Source of the DNA: a virus
DNA: 33,915 nt
Direction: 5' to 3' (one strand)
Virus record (IMG/VR): IMGVR_UViG_3300044621_001766
Span: 1 to 33,915 of that record
Shown here: positions 9,701 to 17,709 of the stretch, in pieces
Layout of the letters: every line of letters begins with the position of its first letter
Numbering within the stretch: the first letter of the stretch is position 1
Position numbers and translations under genes: made by a program
Notes under the pieces: model-generated
Seen by the model: the letters and a program-made list of their open reading frames with translations, nothing else
What the model was told of the DNA's origin: nothing
Databases searched by the model: none

Positions 9701-11765
9701 GTTAAAGGGCCGATATGGGTTTGGCGTAATTGGCTTTGACTTATATGGTCGTATCGTTACGGGCGGGGTGAATAACATTGGCTATATTGATACGCCCGAA
9801 TGTTGGTCAAAACATCCATTAATCACATGGTCAAAAACGGGAGCATCTATTAATTCGGAAATTAAATATTTGACGTTTTCAAGAACTCACAACCTAAATG
9901 GAACAATAATACAATGGGTTGCGGATAAATTTATTCTTATTGATAGAAACGGGAATGAAACATCAAGCAAGGGGCAAGCGGTGGCGGTCGCAGTAGATAT
10001 GACATCGTTGCTCGAATACAACGAACAAAACAATTTCGGCACTTTAGTTTCATACGGGTTTGTAAAAGGGGATATACTCAAAATAATTGCAGATTGCGAA
10101 AATCCTATTCAGTATAATATCACAGGAACGACATTTGGGTCAAATCAAACAACGGCACAAGAACTTGAATTGACACTTAACGGGGCGACCGCAACAACTA
10201 CAAATGTATCTACCGAAAATGGTGGTAGAATTATCATTCCTTATGATAGTAGATTAAACGATTATCTTCAAGATTGTGCCGTAAAAATAGAAATCATAAG
10301 ACCTTATAATTGCCAAAACTCAATAGACCCATATTGTGAAGTATCGGAGGTTGTCAATGTTGTTGATGGTGAGTTAGAAAGCACATCGGGCGAAATCGTA
10401 ACATGGGATACTTACAAAATATTCAGAAATATACCGAAGCCCGTAGGGTGCAGCAACAACCCAAGTGATGACCCTTATTTTTCAAATAACATCACAGATT
10501 TTTGGGGCGAAAACTGCAATGATTGTGGACGGCTTTTTACCGAAAATCCTTATGCACAAAGAAGGTGGTCTGAATCAGAAGTATGTACAAGCAAGGCGTG
10601 GGTAAACAATGGAATCGTAAATGGGCTTGCTACGTTTTGGGGCGAAGATAGAAAGCTATTTAAAAACCAAAATTTCGGTGGAATCATTGCTATTATCCCG
10701 CAAAGAGGCGCAATATTTATTTTATGCGAAAACGATTATTTTGTAGTTCCTTATGACCAAAATTTTCTTGTTGTAAATGAGAACGGGGCGGTGCAAGCAA
10801 CATTGCCCGATAAGATAGGCGACCCAAATCAGAAAATAGGGATGAACTATGGATGTTCTTACGAAGATACAAGTAGTATTGTTGTATTTGATGGATTGGT
10901 ATATTGGTTAGACAGAAAGAATACTGCATACATTAAATGTAACTATAATGAATCTGTGGACGTGTCGCGGGATGTGTTCAAGTCGTATCTTATGAGTAAA
11001 TTGAAGTATATCCAAAACTTCAATGAAAGCATAAAGGATACGCCCGATTATTTAAAAAATATGTTTGAGGTCGTTGGTGGTATATGCCCACTTCATAAAG
11101 AAGTTCATTTTACTATTAGGCCTCGACTTGGGCTTAATCAAGAAATGGCTACATACATAAACGACCAAAGAGATTATATACTACAAGTTGGCGAAACATT
11201 TGTTTATAATTCAGAGGCGCAATTACTATCAAACACAAGGGCGTATGTTCCTGAATATTATGGGAAATTAAGAACGTCAAAAAGTGGGTTGCAGTTTATT
11301 GCATTTGTCGGGGGTGTGCCATATAAGCAAAATACAAATCTCAAAACAACAAACATTTTCTTTGGGATACCAACAACGCCCGTTATCGAATTTTCTGCAA
11401 ACTTGACAGATGCAAAAGTTAAAATATTTGAATCTATTTCAGAAGAAATACAGCCGTTTGCATTGTATATTGATTCTATAAAAACAGAAGAAATAAATAG
11501 TTTTTCTTATGTGCCGCAACCTTATTTTAATCGAAAGGAAAATATACAATACGCAGAATTATTGAGAGATATGAGTAGCTATTTTGACCCAAATAAATAT
11601 CAGGTATCTATGCTGCTTGATGGGAAAAGATTATTTGGGAGATACGCACTCGTTAGGCTTGTTGCGACACCTACCAACCAAAGCGCATATTTTGAATTAG
11701 CAAGAATATGGGTATTGTTTTCAGGTAGCGAATTATCTATGAAGCCGCAAGTTGCAAATGGTTAG
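6792..11765 (+). CDS. giant muzzle/stabilisation-type tail protein
   Basis: 1657 aa, starting directly after the upstream stop. The N-terminal third is beta-rich and contains KYLIFTDGLNDIRQINV (~residues 150-170), a phrase of the kind seen in crAss-like stabilisation or muzzle proteins (recalled, not searched). Around residues 855-900 there is a carboxypeptidase regulatory-like beta-sandwich (FTGVVMSLEGKRLAGVNVGY, ITDGFGRFEV), a fold often linked to adhesion or polysaccharide contact in Bacteroidota systems. Cysteines are abundant and often paired (CGEDCEPCCE at ~920). The C-terminal ~350 residues are again beta-rich and may dock on the ring proteins. It ends by overlapping the terminase gene of the opposite strand by 4 bases. 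Confidence 0.6.
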   Translation: MEQINSVYYPISINIDADPLKLKQTEGRFIKGTRFRINANNSSSSVGGGNDIITPIVSNEIFVEGFIVEDGINKTIGAFEFRELNEIYWINWNENSKYAVYLIDGPTETATLVYKGECPNLSLDPQYALSEHRLYMRVQYDEENGQRTTREKYLIFTDGLNDIRQINVLASIGSSSFTTPYFNPVYPHYEKCSYITLAPIAPMYKPKWELIEREEGSDGEPDDKLIPNKLFNRAIQIAYQFVYVDGRVSSISPYSAPIIVGGTDCSEQNPEVLPRCADIEFWVGNAFVDKINIYFRECTTCVTGTCNQNWFLFDTIEKHNCQEDKKWWLRDGAWNEYEYDAEFNRITYRFCADKECTPVDQTIFDHIENEVPFKAVALSGVGDRLMLGNVLIDSDNLTCEEKDSFAISVEAQPDDSCQIPKRNITVYAIIRNDSNDGEGHGGECQFLFGDIVDGANTSIDGRFYFGGMGWREHPVTGNMKVAIDSFWKEYNQYVPADIEGETGGFVGYLAGTQFYCISKQVKLTSSCDIVDVGPIYADVSNMTKSTGSFDSIIKDLKDGEYVFLQKFEFKDVPSGKYVFRLAGHRTGLALGYEKTSTYVYGSQNTCKGSGVPTDQCIMKDYEWIIDVCESDFDCLADDQSGFVMKILDNTLPDFESDARNVIDYNFVREIYLYEDEDYSVPFEQQQLGFEFGYFKDKITGVEITVDGFEVSGTPLYLIDPLTTNILGLGVYLPCPPFPLLPFAGILRTPSGIESTTLRKTDHNGFGFHRQQFWRWRTFFNVLNCSLFDMTAQFGEPTLGTLKVSYVDGCNVEQIDVAVGISKVSPPVTAINNKGYKGLLGTVSKSTNTIDNPCNRVTFTGVVMSLEGKRLAGVNVGYSGSQFSITDGFGRFEVVAHQDTSFARDDYFMISNSGNSCLIACGEDCEPCCESMFEPIELPACGSGSDSGECPALYIDKGIYYFKKVNEPDKGLKGRYGFGVIGFDLYGRIVTGGVNNIGYIDTPECWSKHPLITWSKTGASINSEIKYLTFSRTHNLNGTIIQWVADKFILIDRNGNETSSKGQAVAVAVDMTSLLEYNEQNNFGTLVSYGFVKGDILKIIADCENPIQYNITGTTFGSNQTTAQELELTLNGATATTTNVSTENGGRIIIPYDSRLNDYLQDCAVKIEIIRPYNCQNSIDPYCEVSEVVNVVDGELESTSGEIVTWDTYKIFRNIPKPVGCSNNPSDDPYFSNNITDFWGENCNDCGRLFTENPYAQRRWSESEVCTSKAWVNNGIVNGLATFWGEDRKLFKNQNFGGIIAIIPQRGAIFILCENDYFVVPYDQNFLVVNENGAVQATLPDKIGDPNQKIGMNYGCSYEDTSSIVVFDGLVYWLDRKNTAYIKCNYNESVDVSRDVFKSYLMSKLKYIQNFNESIKDTPDYLKNMFEVVGGICPLHKEVHFTIRPRLGLNQEMATYINDQRDYILQVGETFVYNSEAQLLSNTRAYVPEYYGKLRTSKSGLQFIAFVGGVPYKQNTNLKTTNIFFGIPTTPVIEFSANLTDAKVKIFESISEEIQPFALYIDSIKTEEINSFSYVPQPYFNRKENIQYAELLRDMSSYFDPNKYQVSMLLDGKRLFGRYALVRLVATPTNQSAYFELARIWVLFSGSELSMKPQVANG

Positions 11766-13726
11766 CCCCAAAACATTTCTGATATTGGTTTTCTTTTCCC
11801 ATCATGTGTCGCAGTTGCTTTCATTATTTTTGATGCGGTTATAAAGCATTGTATTAATGCCGCAATGGTATCATGCGTATTAAGTTTGTCTGCATCAAAT
11901 GATTCAAGTTCCGATAGTAGTTCATCGAATAATATTGTGTCTAACAAATCTTCTTCTATTTCGTTTTTTGGCTTTTTGATGTAGTCCGAAATCAAAGCCA
12001 TGCCGTCCGATAATGGACGTTTACCTACGCCCGTTGTGGATATGTATATGCCACGCTTCCTATCGTATGGAGAAACAACAACCATTCTATTGTATCCATG
12101 TTTCTTAAAGTATCTTTCCCCTACGTTGGCTTCGGGGGATATGTATGCGCCATAGTACCTTGCTGCAAGTGCAATTTGTTCAGCGACTTCATCTAAATCG
12201 TTTGTGCGAAGTGTGATTATGCCAATAATCTTATTCTCTACGCCCGACCTTGAATAGTGGTCGAATTTCTTATATATCAATCCGCAAGGTTTTGATATGT
12301 GGTCGCTTCTTGTTTCTTCTAATTTTACGGGGTCGAAGCCAACAACCGTTTCGGGGTTTCGGGGCAATTCGTATTCTTTATCCCAATACCTTACATTGTT
12401 TGGTTTGGCAATATTTGTAAGTGATATTTTCCACCAATCTTTGTATTCAATAGAAGTATCAAGATATACTTTCCCATGTACATCTTCAAAGAATTTACCG
12501 CAAACATATCCTTTTTCAGATTGTGGCAAATTGGCTACATAAATTTTTCGCCTACTTACACGCCCATCGCTATTGAAGGCAGAACCTAATTTTGGGCTAT
12601 CAAATACATCGTTAATTGTTCTTGGGGCGGTGCGTAATAACTCAATATGGTCTTTTGAGCCTTCTCCATGTTTTTCAATAATTGCTTTTAAGTCGTTGTT
12701 GTATTTTTCTTCTACACGCCCTCTATCTGAAAATCCATATTTATCAATTAAGTGCGTGTCAAGGCACGACATAAAATATCTTGCAAAGCCACTTCTTGTA
12801 CTGCCGTTATCTGTTAATTCGGCCATGTTGGAATCGCCCCACAACTTCCTTCCTTCTTCAATGGCTAACTTCATTCCTTTATCATCAAGCCCCATCGTGC
12901 TAAATAAAGAAGCCTTCCCAATAATCTCACCTGTACTTGGTAATTTCATTGTTTCCATTTGAGGGGCAATAATTGTCATCGGGTTTATCCCTAAAAATTT
13001 TAAGACTTCATCTACTTTTAATGTGTGTAATTTTTCTCCATCAAACCCCGTTGCCGTAGTCCCTGTGTATCGAACCCATCCTTTTAAATACTCTCTTTCG
13101 TCATCTACTTTTTCGGGAGAAAAATCAAGTTCTGCTTGTGGGATACCTCCATTTGGCTTTTTGAACAATGGCCTAAACTGCTTGGGGTACTTCATTACTG
13201 CATTTCGTATTGGCCTAAATTGAACAGATTTTACCTTCTCTAAATTTGCGGACATAAGCCCACCGAATTTATAAAAGTCACTTGTCACAACTTCAATAAC
13301 ATCGGAATTGTGTATTTGCGTAACCCCCGCACGTCTTGGCTTTATCGTAAAATCGCCTCTTAATAATGGGTTATTTTGAACATACTCTAAAAAGTAAAAG
13401 TATTTCCTATGCTCCTCCCAATAATCGGGCGAATCCTTGCCCTCAAATGCCCCTGTGTAAAACTGCAAAAAACGATAATGCTTTTTGTTGATATATGTCA
13501 ATTCCCCATTGTTTAAAAAATGAACCCCCTCATTCAGCCGCCTATACTCCCGTTCAATCCATTTGATTTCTTGGATTTTACTTTCAAATCTCTTTGGCAC
13601 TTCTTGTTTTCGCCAATATTGGTCTTTCTTTTTGGGTATATCAAAATTGATTATATCCTTTTCATCCCCTTTGAAATCAGGGATTTCATACGGGTATATG
13701 TCTTGAATTAAAAATGTTGTCGGCAT
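11762..13726 (-). CDS. terL: phage terminase large subunit
   Basis: 654 aa, the only sizeable gene on the minus strand. It packages genomic DNA into the procapsid. The ATPase half shows a Walker A-like IKPRRAGVTQ (~127-137) and Walker B LHTLKVDEV (~233-241, D239/E240). The RNase H-fold nuclease half shows VVGFDP (D465), SPEANVG (E532) and NTHDTIAAL (D619), giving the expected acidic triad. The A-loop lacks the classical GKS, as is common in large terminases (R-rich loop). The gene converges on the muzzle gene (4-base overlap) and diverges from the ATPase gene at 13797. No small terminase subunit is visible nearby. Confidence 0.93.
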   Translation of the reverse strand: MPTTFLIQDIYPYEIPDFKGDEKDIINFDIPKKKDQYWRKQEVPKRFESKIQEIKWIEREYRRLNEGVHFLNNGELTYINKKHYRFLQFYTGAFEGKDSPDYWEEHRKYFYFLEYVQNNPLLRGDFTIKPRRAGVTQIHNSDVIEVVTSDFYKFGGLMSANLEKVKSVQFRPIRNAVMKYPKQFRPLFKKPNGGIPQAELDFSPEKVDDEREYLKGWVRYTGTTATGFDGEKLHTLKVDEVLKFLGINPMTIIAPQMETMKLPSTGEIIGKASLFSTMGLDDKGMKLAIEEGRKLWGDSNMAELTDNGSTRSGFARYFMSCLDTHLIDKYGFSDRGRVEEKYNNDLKAIIEKHGEGSKDHIELLRTAPRTINDVFDSPKLGSAFNSDGRVSRRKIYVANLPQSEKGYVCGKFFEDVHGKVYLDTSIEYKDWWKISLTNIAKPNNVRYWDKEYELPRNPETVVGFDPVKLEETRSDHISKPCGLIYKKFDHYSRSGVENKIIGIITLRTNDLDEVAEQIALAARYYGAYISPEANVGERYFKKHGYNRMVVVSPYDRKRGIYISTTGVGKRPLSDGMALISDYIKKPKNEIEEDLLDTILFDELLSELESFDADKLNTHDTIAALIQCFITASKIMKATATHDGKRKPISEMFWG

Positions 13727-13742
13727 TTTTTTGTTAAATATT

Positions 13743-13772
13743 TTTGTTTATCGGGATTGGTTATTATCTTTG
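13743..13772 (+). promoter_or_regulatory. Bacteroidota-type promoter
   Basis: The -33 element TTTG (13743-13746) and the -7 element TATCTTTG (13765-13772, fitting TAnnTTTG) are 18 bases apart, just short of the usual 19-21. It reads into the ATPase-nuclease-cassette unit starting at 13797, in the 70-base gap between divergent genes. As no terminator is evident before 22976, it may also transcribe the whole cassette array. Confidence 0.6.
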
Positions 13773-13796
13773 TTTCCTATTTAAAAATTATAAATC

Positions 13797-15149
13797 ATGT
13801 CAAAAAAAGAAAACCAATTAGTTTTAGAAAAAATCGAAGTTAAAAATTTTGCGGGTATTGATGATTCAAAGCCCGTTTTAATTTGTCTTGGTAAAGATAG
13901 TAAAAATATTGTAACGGCTGGCGGCGACCAAGAGGTAGGCAAAACTTCTTTCTTAACTGCTATCAAAGGGACATTAGGCGCAAACCTTGAATTAAAGGAA
14001 GAAAACTATGTCAACCAAAAAACAGGGAAAATTGAAACCGATTTAGAATTTGTGTATAAGGGTCGTAGATTCCGATGCACATGGAGAAAGTCTTATTTTA
14101 AAGTTCAGGAGTACATTACGGATGAAGTATTGAAGCGCGAAGGGTGGACTGACCAAAGAAACCCAACTGAACTATTGAAGGTGATGTTTGGATATGTTGC
14201 ACAAACACCCGAATCGTTACGCTTAAAAGATGGGAAGGCTCAAATTGAGGAATTTAAAAAAGTCATTGGGGCTTCTTTGGACGAAACCGAAATTAAATTA
14301 AAAAAAGACTTTGAGGAAGTTTCAAAATCTCGCACAGAGGCCAATCGTTCTTATACGGGCATCAAAAAGAAATTGGAAGAAACTCCTATGTATGTAAATT
14401 GGGAGGAATTTGAAAAACTTTATTCGCAAGAAAAGTCAATCGAAAGTGAAAAGTCTAAATACCTTCAAGCGCAAGAAAAATCTTCAAAATATCAAGAGGC
14501 ACAATTAAGACTATCAAGCCTACAAGAGCAAAAAACATCAAAGGCAAAAGAAATTCAGGATTTAGAGAACAAATTAATTACTCTTAAAAATGAGCAAGCG
14601 GCCCTTGAGGAAAAAATAGAAGTTGGCGAAAAGTACATCAATGACAATAGTTCTGTAATTTCTGAATTTGAAGAAATAAGCAAGTCATATTTAGAGATTA
14701 GCCAATATATAGCAGACCGAAATAATTGGTTGGGCGTTGTGACATCAAAGAAAGAAATGGAGGAATACGAATCATTGATACAAGCCTTCGATTCTCAAAA
14801 AGACACAATCAAGGCAAAGTTGCGTGAATTATATACGTCTATGTTGCCAAACATTGAAGGTTTAGAAATCATATCTGTTGAAGAATTGGATTCTGATAAA
14901 AAAGTTGGCGTTTACTACAAAGACAAACCTATTTCGATACTTTCTGAAAGTGAGTTGTGGGGGCTGTACTTGCAAATATGGGATGCGCTAAATATCAAAT
15001 TTGTAATTATTGACAATATATCTGATTTAGGTTCACGGGCCGTAGAAATCATCAACCAAATGGCCGCAGAAGGCGTTTACTTCTTTGCCGCCAAGATGAA
15101 AAGAAATGAGCCAATGACAATTACAATTACTGAAAAGGTAGATGATTAA
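13797..15149 (+). CDS. Rad50/SbcC-like SMC-type ATPase
   Basis: 450 aa with split ABC-ATPase architecture. The N-terminal head begins LEKIEVKNFAGI and has Walker A GGDQEVGKTS (~42-51). A central heptad-rich coiled coil spans about residues 165-300. The C-terminal head has an LSESELWG signature (~382) and Walker B FVIID (~402-406). The residue after the Walker B Asp is Asn where Glu is usual (FVIIDNISDLG), so hydrolysis may be slow or altered. It is much shorter than cellular SbcC (~1000 aa), like phage gp46-type proteins. The nuclease gene overlaps its 3' end, suggesting a two-subunit DNA end-processing complex for replication or recombination. Confidence 0.8.
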   Translation: MSKKENQLVLEKIEVKNFAGIDDSKPVLICLGKDSKNIVTAGGDQEVGKTSFLTAIKGTLGANLELKEENYVNQKTGKIETDLEFVYKGRRFRCTWRKSYFKVQEYITDEVLKREGWTDQRNPTELLKVMFGYVAQTPESLRLKDGKAQIEEFKKVIGASLDETEIKLKKDFEEVSKSRTEANRSYTGIKKKLEETPMYVNWEEFEKLYSQEKSIESEKSKYLQAQEKSSKYQEAQLRLSSLQEQKTSKAKEIQDLENKLITLKNEQAALEEKIEVGEKYINDNSSVISEFEEISKSYLEISQYIADRNNWLGVVTSKKEMEEYESLIQAFDSQKDTIKAKLRELYTSMLPNIEGLEIISVEELDSDKKVGVYYKDKPISILSESELWGLYLQIWDALNIKFVIIDNISDLGSRAVEIINQMAAEGVYFFAAKMKRNEPMTITITEKVDD

Positions 15150-16158
15150 CATGAAGCAAATACTAAAGTTGGATAGGATATGGAATGAGGTGGCCTACAA
15201 AGAAAATAAGCCACTTGTTAAAAGGGATTATTGTTATGCATCTGAAATAGGTGGCGCAATGTATGACAGAATACTAAAAATGAACGCAGTCGAATATACT
15301 AATCCCCCGAATATAAGGTCATTACGAAAATTCCTTGCGGGTAATATATGGGAATATGTGGTTAAGCAAGTACTACTTGCATCGGGCGTATTTAAAAGAG
15401 AAGAAGTGAAATGTGATAGTACTCCTTATTCGGGCCTTGTATCGGTACATGGTAGATTTGATTTTCACGTTGGCGGCGTTGTTGATATAGAACACGCATT
15501 TCACGAATTGAAAAGCATGAACGCCCCTGAATATTTGTATATCTTAGGTGAAAAGATTATCTATGGATTAAAGGGGGCCGAATTTGAGGAATCAATATTT
15601 GAACTTAAATCATGTAGTTCATTTGCGATGGATAAGTTAGAACGCACCAACGCTCCGCTATACAACAACGAAAGCCAAGCGTACTACTACAAGCGTAGCA
15701 CACAAAAAGATGCACAGCTTTGCTATATATGCAAGGATGATAACCGAATGAAGCAATTTTCAATAGGCGACTGCGAGCAGCAACTACACCAAGACTTAAA
15801 AAAGATTTCAGACTATTTAGAAAGTGGTGAAACACCCCCGCTTGAACCTATCGTAAAATGGAGTGATGCCGATGCTAAATTTGAAAAAAATTTCAATGTA
15901 GAATACAGCCCATATCTTGAACATTATGGATTCAAAACACCCGAAGAATATAGAGATTCAGTTACCTTTGTTACATCATGGAATAGGGTTATTGATAGGT
16001 ACTATATGGCCGAAATAGGTATCAAAACAGCAAACGGCCAACCCGTAAAAATAACCGATAAAAACAAACAAGTAAAAGCCCAAATCGCCGAACTATACGA
16101 CTTTGAAAAAATACTCATAAGAAGAATAGAAGTCGGTGGCGAAGCAAGCGAAGAATAG
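15142..16158 (+). CDS. PD-(D/E)XK (RecB/Cas4-type) nuclease
   Basis: 338 aa; ATGs at 15142 and 15151 are both possible, each overlapping or abutting the ATPase stop at 15149. Motifs fit a RecB-family exonuclease: SEIGGAMYDRIL near the N terminus, GRFDFHV (D ~107), FELKS (E154-x-K156) and a QAYYY helix (~179-183) after the active site. Tight coupling to the Rad50-like ATPase suggests that it supplies the nuclease of an SbcCD/gp46-gp47-like complex, but with a PD-(D/E)XK domain instead of the usual Mre11 phosphoesterase. It is the last phage-backbone gene before the cassette array. Confidence 0.75.
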   Translation: MINMKQILKLDRIWNEVAYKENKPLVKRDYCYASEIGGAMYDRILKMNAVEYTNPPNIRSLRKFLAGNIWEYVVKQVLLASGVFKREEVKCDSTPYSGLVSVHGRFDFHVGGVVDIEHAFHELKSMNAPEYLYILGEKIIYGLKGAEFEESIFELKSCSSFAMDKLERTNAPLYNNESQAYYYKRSTQKDAQLCYICKDDNRMKQFSIGDCEQQLHQDLKKISDYLESGETPPLEPIVKWSDADAKFEKNFNVEYSPYLEHYGFKTPEEYRDSVTFVTSWNRVIDRYYMAEIGIKTANGQPVKITDKNKQVKAQIAELYDFEKILIRRIEVGGEASEE

Positions 16159-16177
16159 CAAAGTAAAACAAAAAAAT

Positions 16178-16447
16178 ATGCGTACACAAGAAGAAATTAA
16201 AAGACAAATTGAAGGATTAGAGAAAATGAAAACTTGGTTGCCCGAATATTCAGGATTAGGAACGCCTAACCACGAATTGATTGATGTTCAAATATCAATA
16301 ATTGATGGCAGTAGCGAATTATCGGATATTGATGAAGGTGATTTTGAAGAAATGGATGCACAGAATGAGGTTTATCGTGGTGCAGAAGAAGCTGAAATGT
16401 GGTTAGATGGTGATAGGGAAGAAGATTTGTTTGAGGAACAGTCGTAG
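16178..16447 (+). CDS. cassette 1: acidic small protein, unknown
   Basis: 89 aa from the ATG at 16178, preferred because of the A-rich leader; an earlier in-frame start at 16136 would overlap the nuclease gene. It begins MRTQEEIKRQIEGLEKMK and has a very acidic second half (SDIDEGDFEEMDAQNE, DGDREEDLFEEQS). The end of the gene runs into TAGTATTACCGCTAACG, closely matching the end of cassette 11 (TTAGTATTACTGCTAACG), so this is probably the first cassette. A matching 5' GTTAGCGGT box is not found upstream, so its left end has been lost. Function unknown; acidic DNA-mimic behaviour is possible but unsupported. Confidence 0.65.
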   Translation: MRTQEEIKRQIEGLEKMKTWLPEYSGLGTPNHELIDVQISIIDGSSELSDIDEGDFEEMDAQNEVYRGAEEAEMWLDGDREEDLFEEQS

Positions 16448-16451
16448 TATT

Positions 16452-16583
16452 ACCGCTAACGTTGAAGCATTGGCGATGTAAGGGATTTAAAGCACAAAAG
16501 TTGATATGAGTACAGGTTTAAATAATAGCACAAATGTTGAAGGTTTGCACGTCAGCCCTTCTCTTGCCAATGCTATGTTATCG
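16452..16583 (+). repeat. attC site A (complete)
   Basis: R'' ACCGCTAAC is at 16452-16460 and R' GTTATCG at 16577-16583. The arms pair strongly through AGCATTGGC (16467-16475) with GCCAATGCT, and further in through AAGGG/CCCTT. The long spacer contains GCACAAAAG and the ATG (16506) that starts the next gene. Confidence 0.85.
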
Positions 16584-16751
16584 GCAGTTTCTCGTCCCGT
16601 TGTTAAAATGAAAGTACAATGGCATGGGTACGATTGTATCATACAGAAACTACGATACAGAGATAAGGTTGCCAAACTGAAACCTGATTATAGTGGTAAC
16701 CCCATGCCATACGATTACTTTTGGGTTGACTTTAATGAAATCGGTTTTTGA
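16506..16751 (+). CDS. cassette 2: small unknown protein started inside attC A
   Basis: 81 aa. The ATG at 16506 lies in the attC A spacer, so the first ~24 residues (MSTGLNNSTNVEGLHV onward) are encoded by the attC right half, and the frame crosses the crossover point at ATG|TTATCG. Internal alternatives are the ATG at the crossover (16575, MLSAVSRPVVKM) or a later one (VKM). The cassette body encodes KVQWHGYDCIIQKLRYRDK and ends DYFWVDFNEIGF, a compact beta-type pattern of unknown family. The stop is 6 bases before the R'' of attC B. Confidence 0.6.
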   Translation: MSTGLNNSTNVEGLHVSPSLANAMLSAVSRPVVKMKVQWHGYDCIIQKLRYRDKVAKLKPDYSGNPMPYDYFWVDFNEIGF

Positions 16752-16756
16752 AATTG

Positions 16757-16888
16757 CCGATAACGTTATTTGGCTTTACGCAGGTGGGGCTAAATAGTAC
16801 GAAAATTTCAACCTGCACAAAAGATTATTAAAAGCACGTAAGCTGGGTTTAATCGCTAACCCCCACTTGCGTAAAACCAATGTTAGCG
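16757..16888 (+). repeat. attC site B (complete)
   Basis: R'' CCGATAAC ends at 16764 and R' GTTAGCG is at 16882-16888. The arms TTTGGCTTTACGCAGGTGGGG and the complement of CCCCACTTGCGTAAAACCAA pair over ~20 positions with two mismatches. The extended R'' TGCCGATAAC is complementary to the start of cassette 2, GTTATCGGCA. Confidence 0.9.
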
Positions 16889-17155
16889 GTTCGTTTTATT
16901 ATGAATTTTCAAGAAGCACTCAAAGTATTAGGCATAGAAGATTATGCTGAAAGAATTTTTAAAAGTAATTCTCACGGGGAGTTATTCCATATACAGCAAT
17001 ATTTTACACTTGCTGAAACATTCAAAGATGATGCAGGTTGGTTTAGACAATGGTTTGAAGAAGTGGTAAAATTTGCTGAACAAAATTGGCAACGTCCAGA
17101 ATCTGTCTTTCAGCATATATCTAAAATTCTCGTTGAACAGATGTCTGAAAAATGA
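16880..17155 (+). CDS. cassette 3: small unknown protein
   Basis: 91 aa if started at the ATG straddling the crossover of attC B (ATG|TTAGCG at 16880), or 84 aa from the ATG at 16901, which is equally plausible. It begins MNFQEALKVLGIEDYAERIF and is rich in aromatic residues and Glu (GWFRQWFEEVVKFAEQNW), predicted mostly helical. No domain is recognised. Its stop overlaps the first base of the extended R'' (ACCGCTAAC) of attC C, which is complementary to this cassette's start GTTAGCGGT. Confidence 0.6.
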   Translation: MLAVRFIMNFQEALKVLGIEDYAERIFKSNSHGELFHIQQYFTLAETFKDDAGWFRQWFEEVVKFAEQNWQRPESVFQHISKILVEQMSEK

Positions 17156-17200
17156 CCGCTAACGTTTTCGGGCTTGGCGAAGTGGCTGAACCCGAAGCTA
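17155..17200 (+). repeat. attC site C (partial, right arm lost)
   Basis: R'' ACCGCTAAC (17155-17163) and a left arm with an inner hairpin TTCGGG...CCCGAA are present, followed by GCTAAATAG, a motif that also follows the left arm of attC B. No complementary right arm or R' box is found downstream before attC D, implying a deletion. Confidence 0.65.
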
Positions 17201-17233
17201 AATAGAATTAATAAACTTTAAAATTAAAAATAT

Positions 17234-17506
17234 ATGTCAAAATTAAAAAATCAAACAGTATTCCCAATAAAAGAAACTATAAGAGATATTAATAATGTTA
17301 CATTATGCTCTCAACAAGCTGGGATTAAAAAAATAGAGCATTTCACGTCTTTAGCTATGCAAGGTATTGTATCAAATGAATTTATGATTAAAGATATTCT
17401 CACTCAACGTACAGTAAACGATAGAGATACTCCACTTGAAACACTTATGGCTCGTTTCGCTGTCAAATTAGCAGATGCAACTTTAAAGGAAATAGAAAAA
17501 TTATAA
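17234..17506 (+). CDS. cassette 4: small unknown protein (first of a pair)
   Basis: 90 aa from the ATG at 17234, preceded by a very A-rich leader. It begins MSKLKNQTVFPIKETIRD and is largely helical, with SLAMQGIVSNEFMIKDIL in the middle and a C-terminal helix LADATLKEIEKL. Its stop is two bases from the start of the 66-aa frame at 17509, so the two may be translated together. That spacing resembles toxin-antitoxin pairs, but no toxin or antitoxin motif is visible. The 5' boundary of this cassette was lost with the attC C right arm. Confidence 0.55.
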   Translation: MSKLKNQTVFPIKETIRDINNVTLCSQQAGIKKIEHFTSLAMQGIVSNEFMIKDILTQRTVNDRDTPLETLMARFAVKLADATLKEIEKL

Positions 17507-17508
17507 TT

Positions 17509-17709
17509 ATGAATATTCTACAAAACTTTATAAACTTTGAAAGCAAACAGTCAAAGTCAATTCGTGGCGGTGTTGAAATGTATGATATTAAAGGGTATTA
17601 TAAATATCTTACTTTTTCTGAACTGTTTGATTATTGGTGTAGTAGGTCAAATTGCACCCAACGTTTTGCAGCTATGCTTAGTTGCGGACTTAAAGAACGA
17701 AATTTTTAA
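17509..17709 (+). CDS. cassette 4: second small protein, running into attC D
   Basis: 66 aa from ATG 17509 (an internal ATG at 17578 would give MYDIKGYYKYLTFSEL). The last ~18 codons are encoded by the left arm of attC D: CCCAACGTTTTGCAGC translates as part of QRFAAMLSCGLKERNF. The real C terminus may therefore be an attC read-through tail. Function unknown; it may be a remnant whose own stop was lost when the cassette end was rearranged. Confidence 0.4.
   Translation: MNILQNFINFESKQSKSIRGGVEMYDIKGYYKYLTFSELFDYWCSRSNCTQRFAAMLSCGLKERNF

Noticed and set aside
16130-16180. attI site before the first cassette
   Set aside because: No GTTRRRY box complementary to the R'' of attC A and no integrase-type sites could be recognised there.
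17234-17709. Toxin-antitoxin pair in cassette 4
   Set aside because: The two-base spacing is suggestive, but neither protein shows a toxin or antitoxin motif, and the second runs into the attC left arm and may be a remnant.
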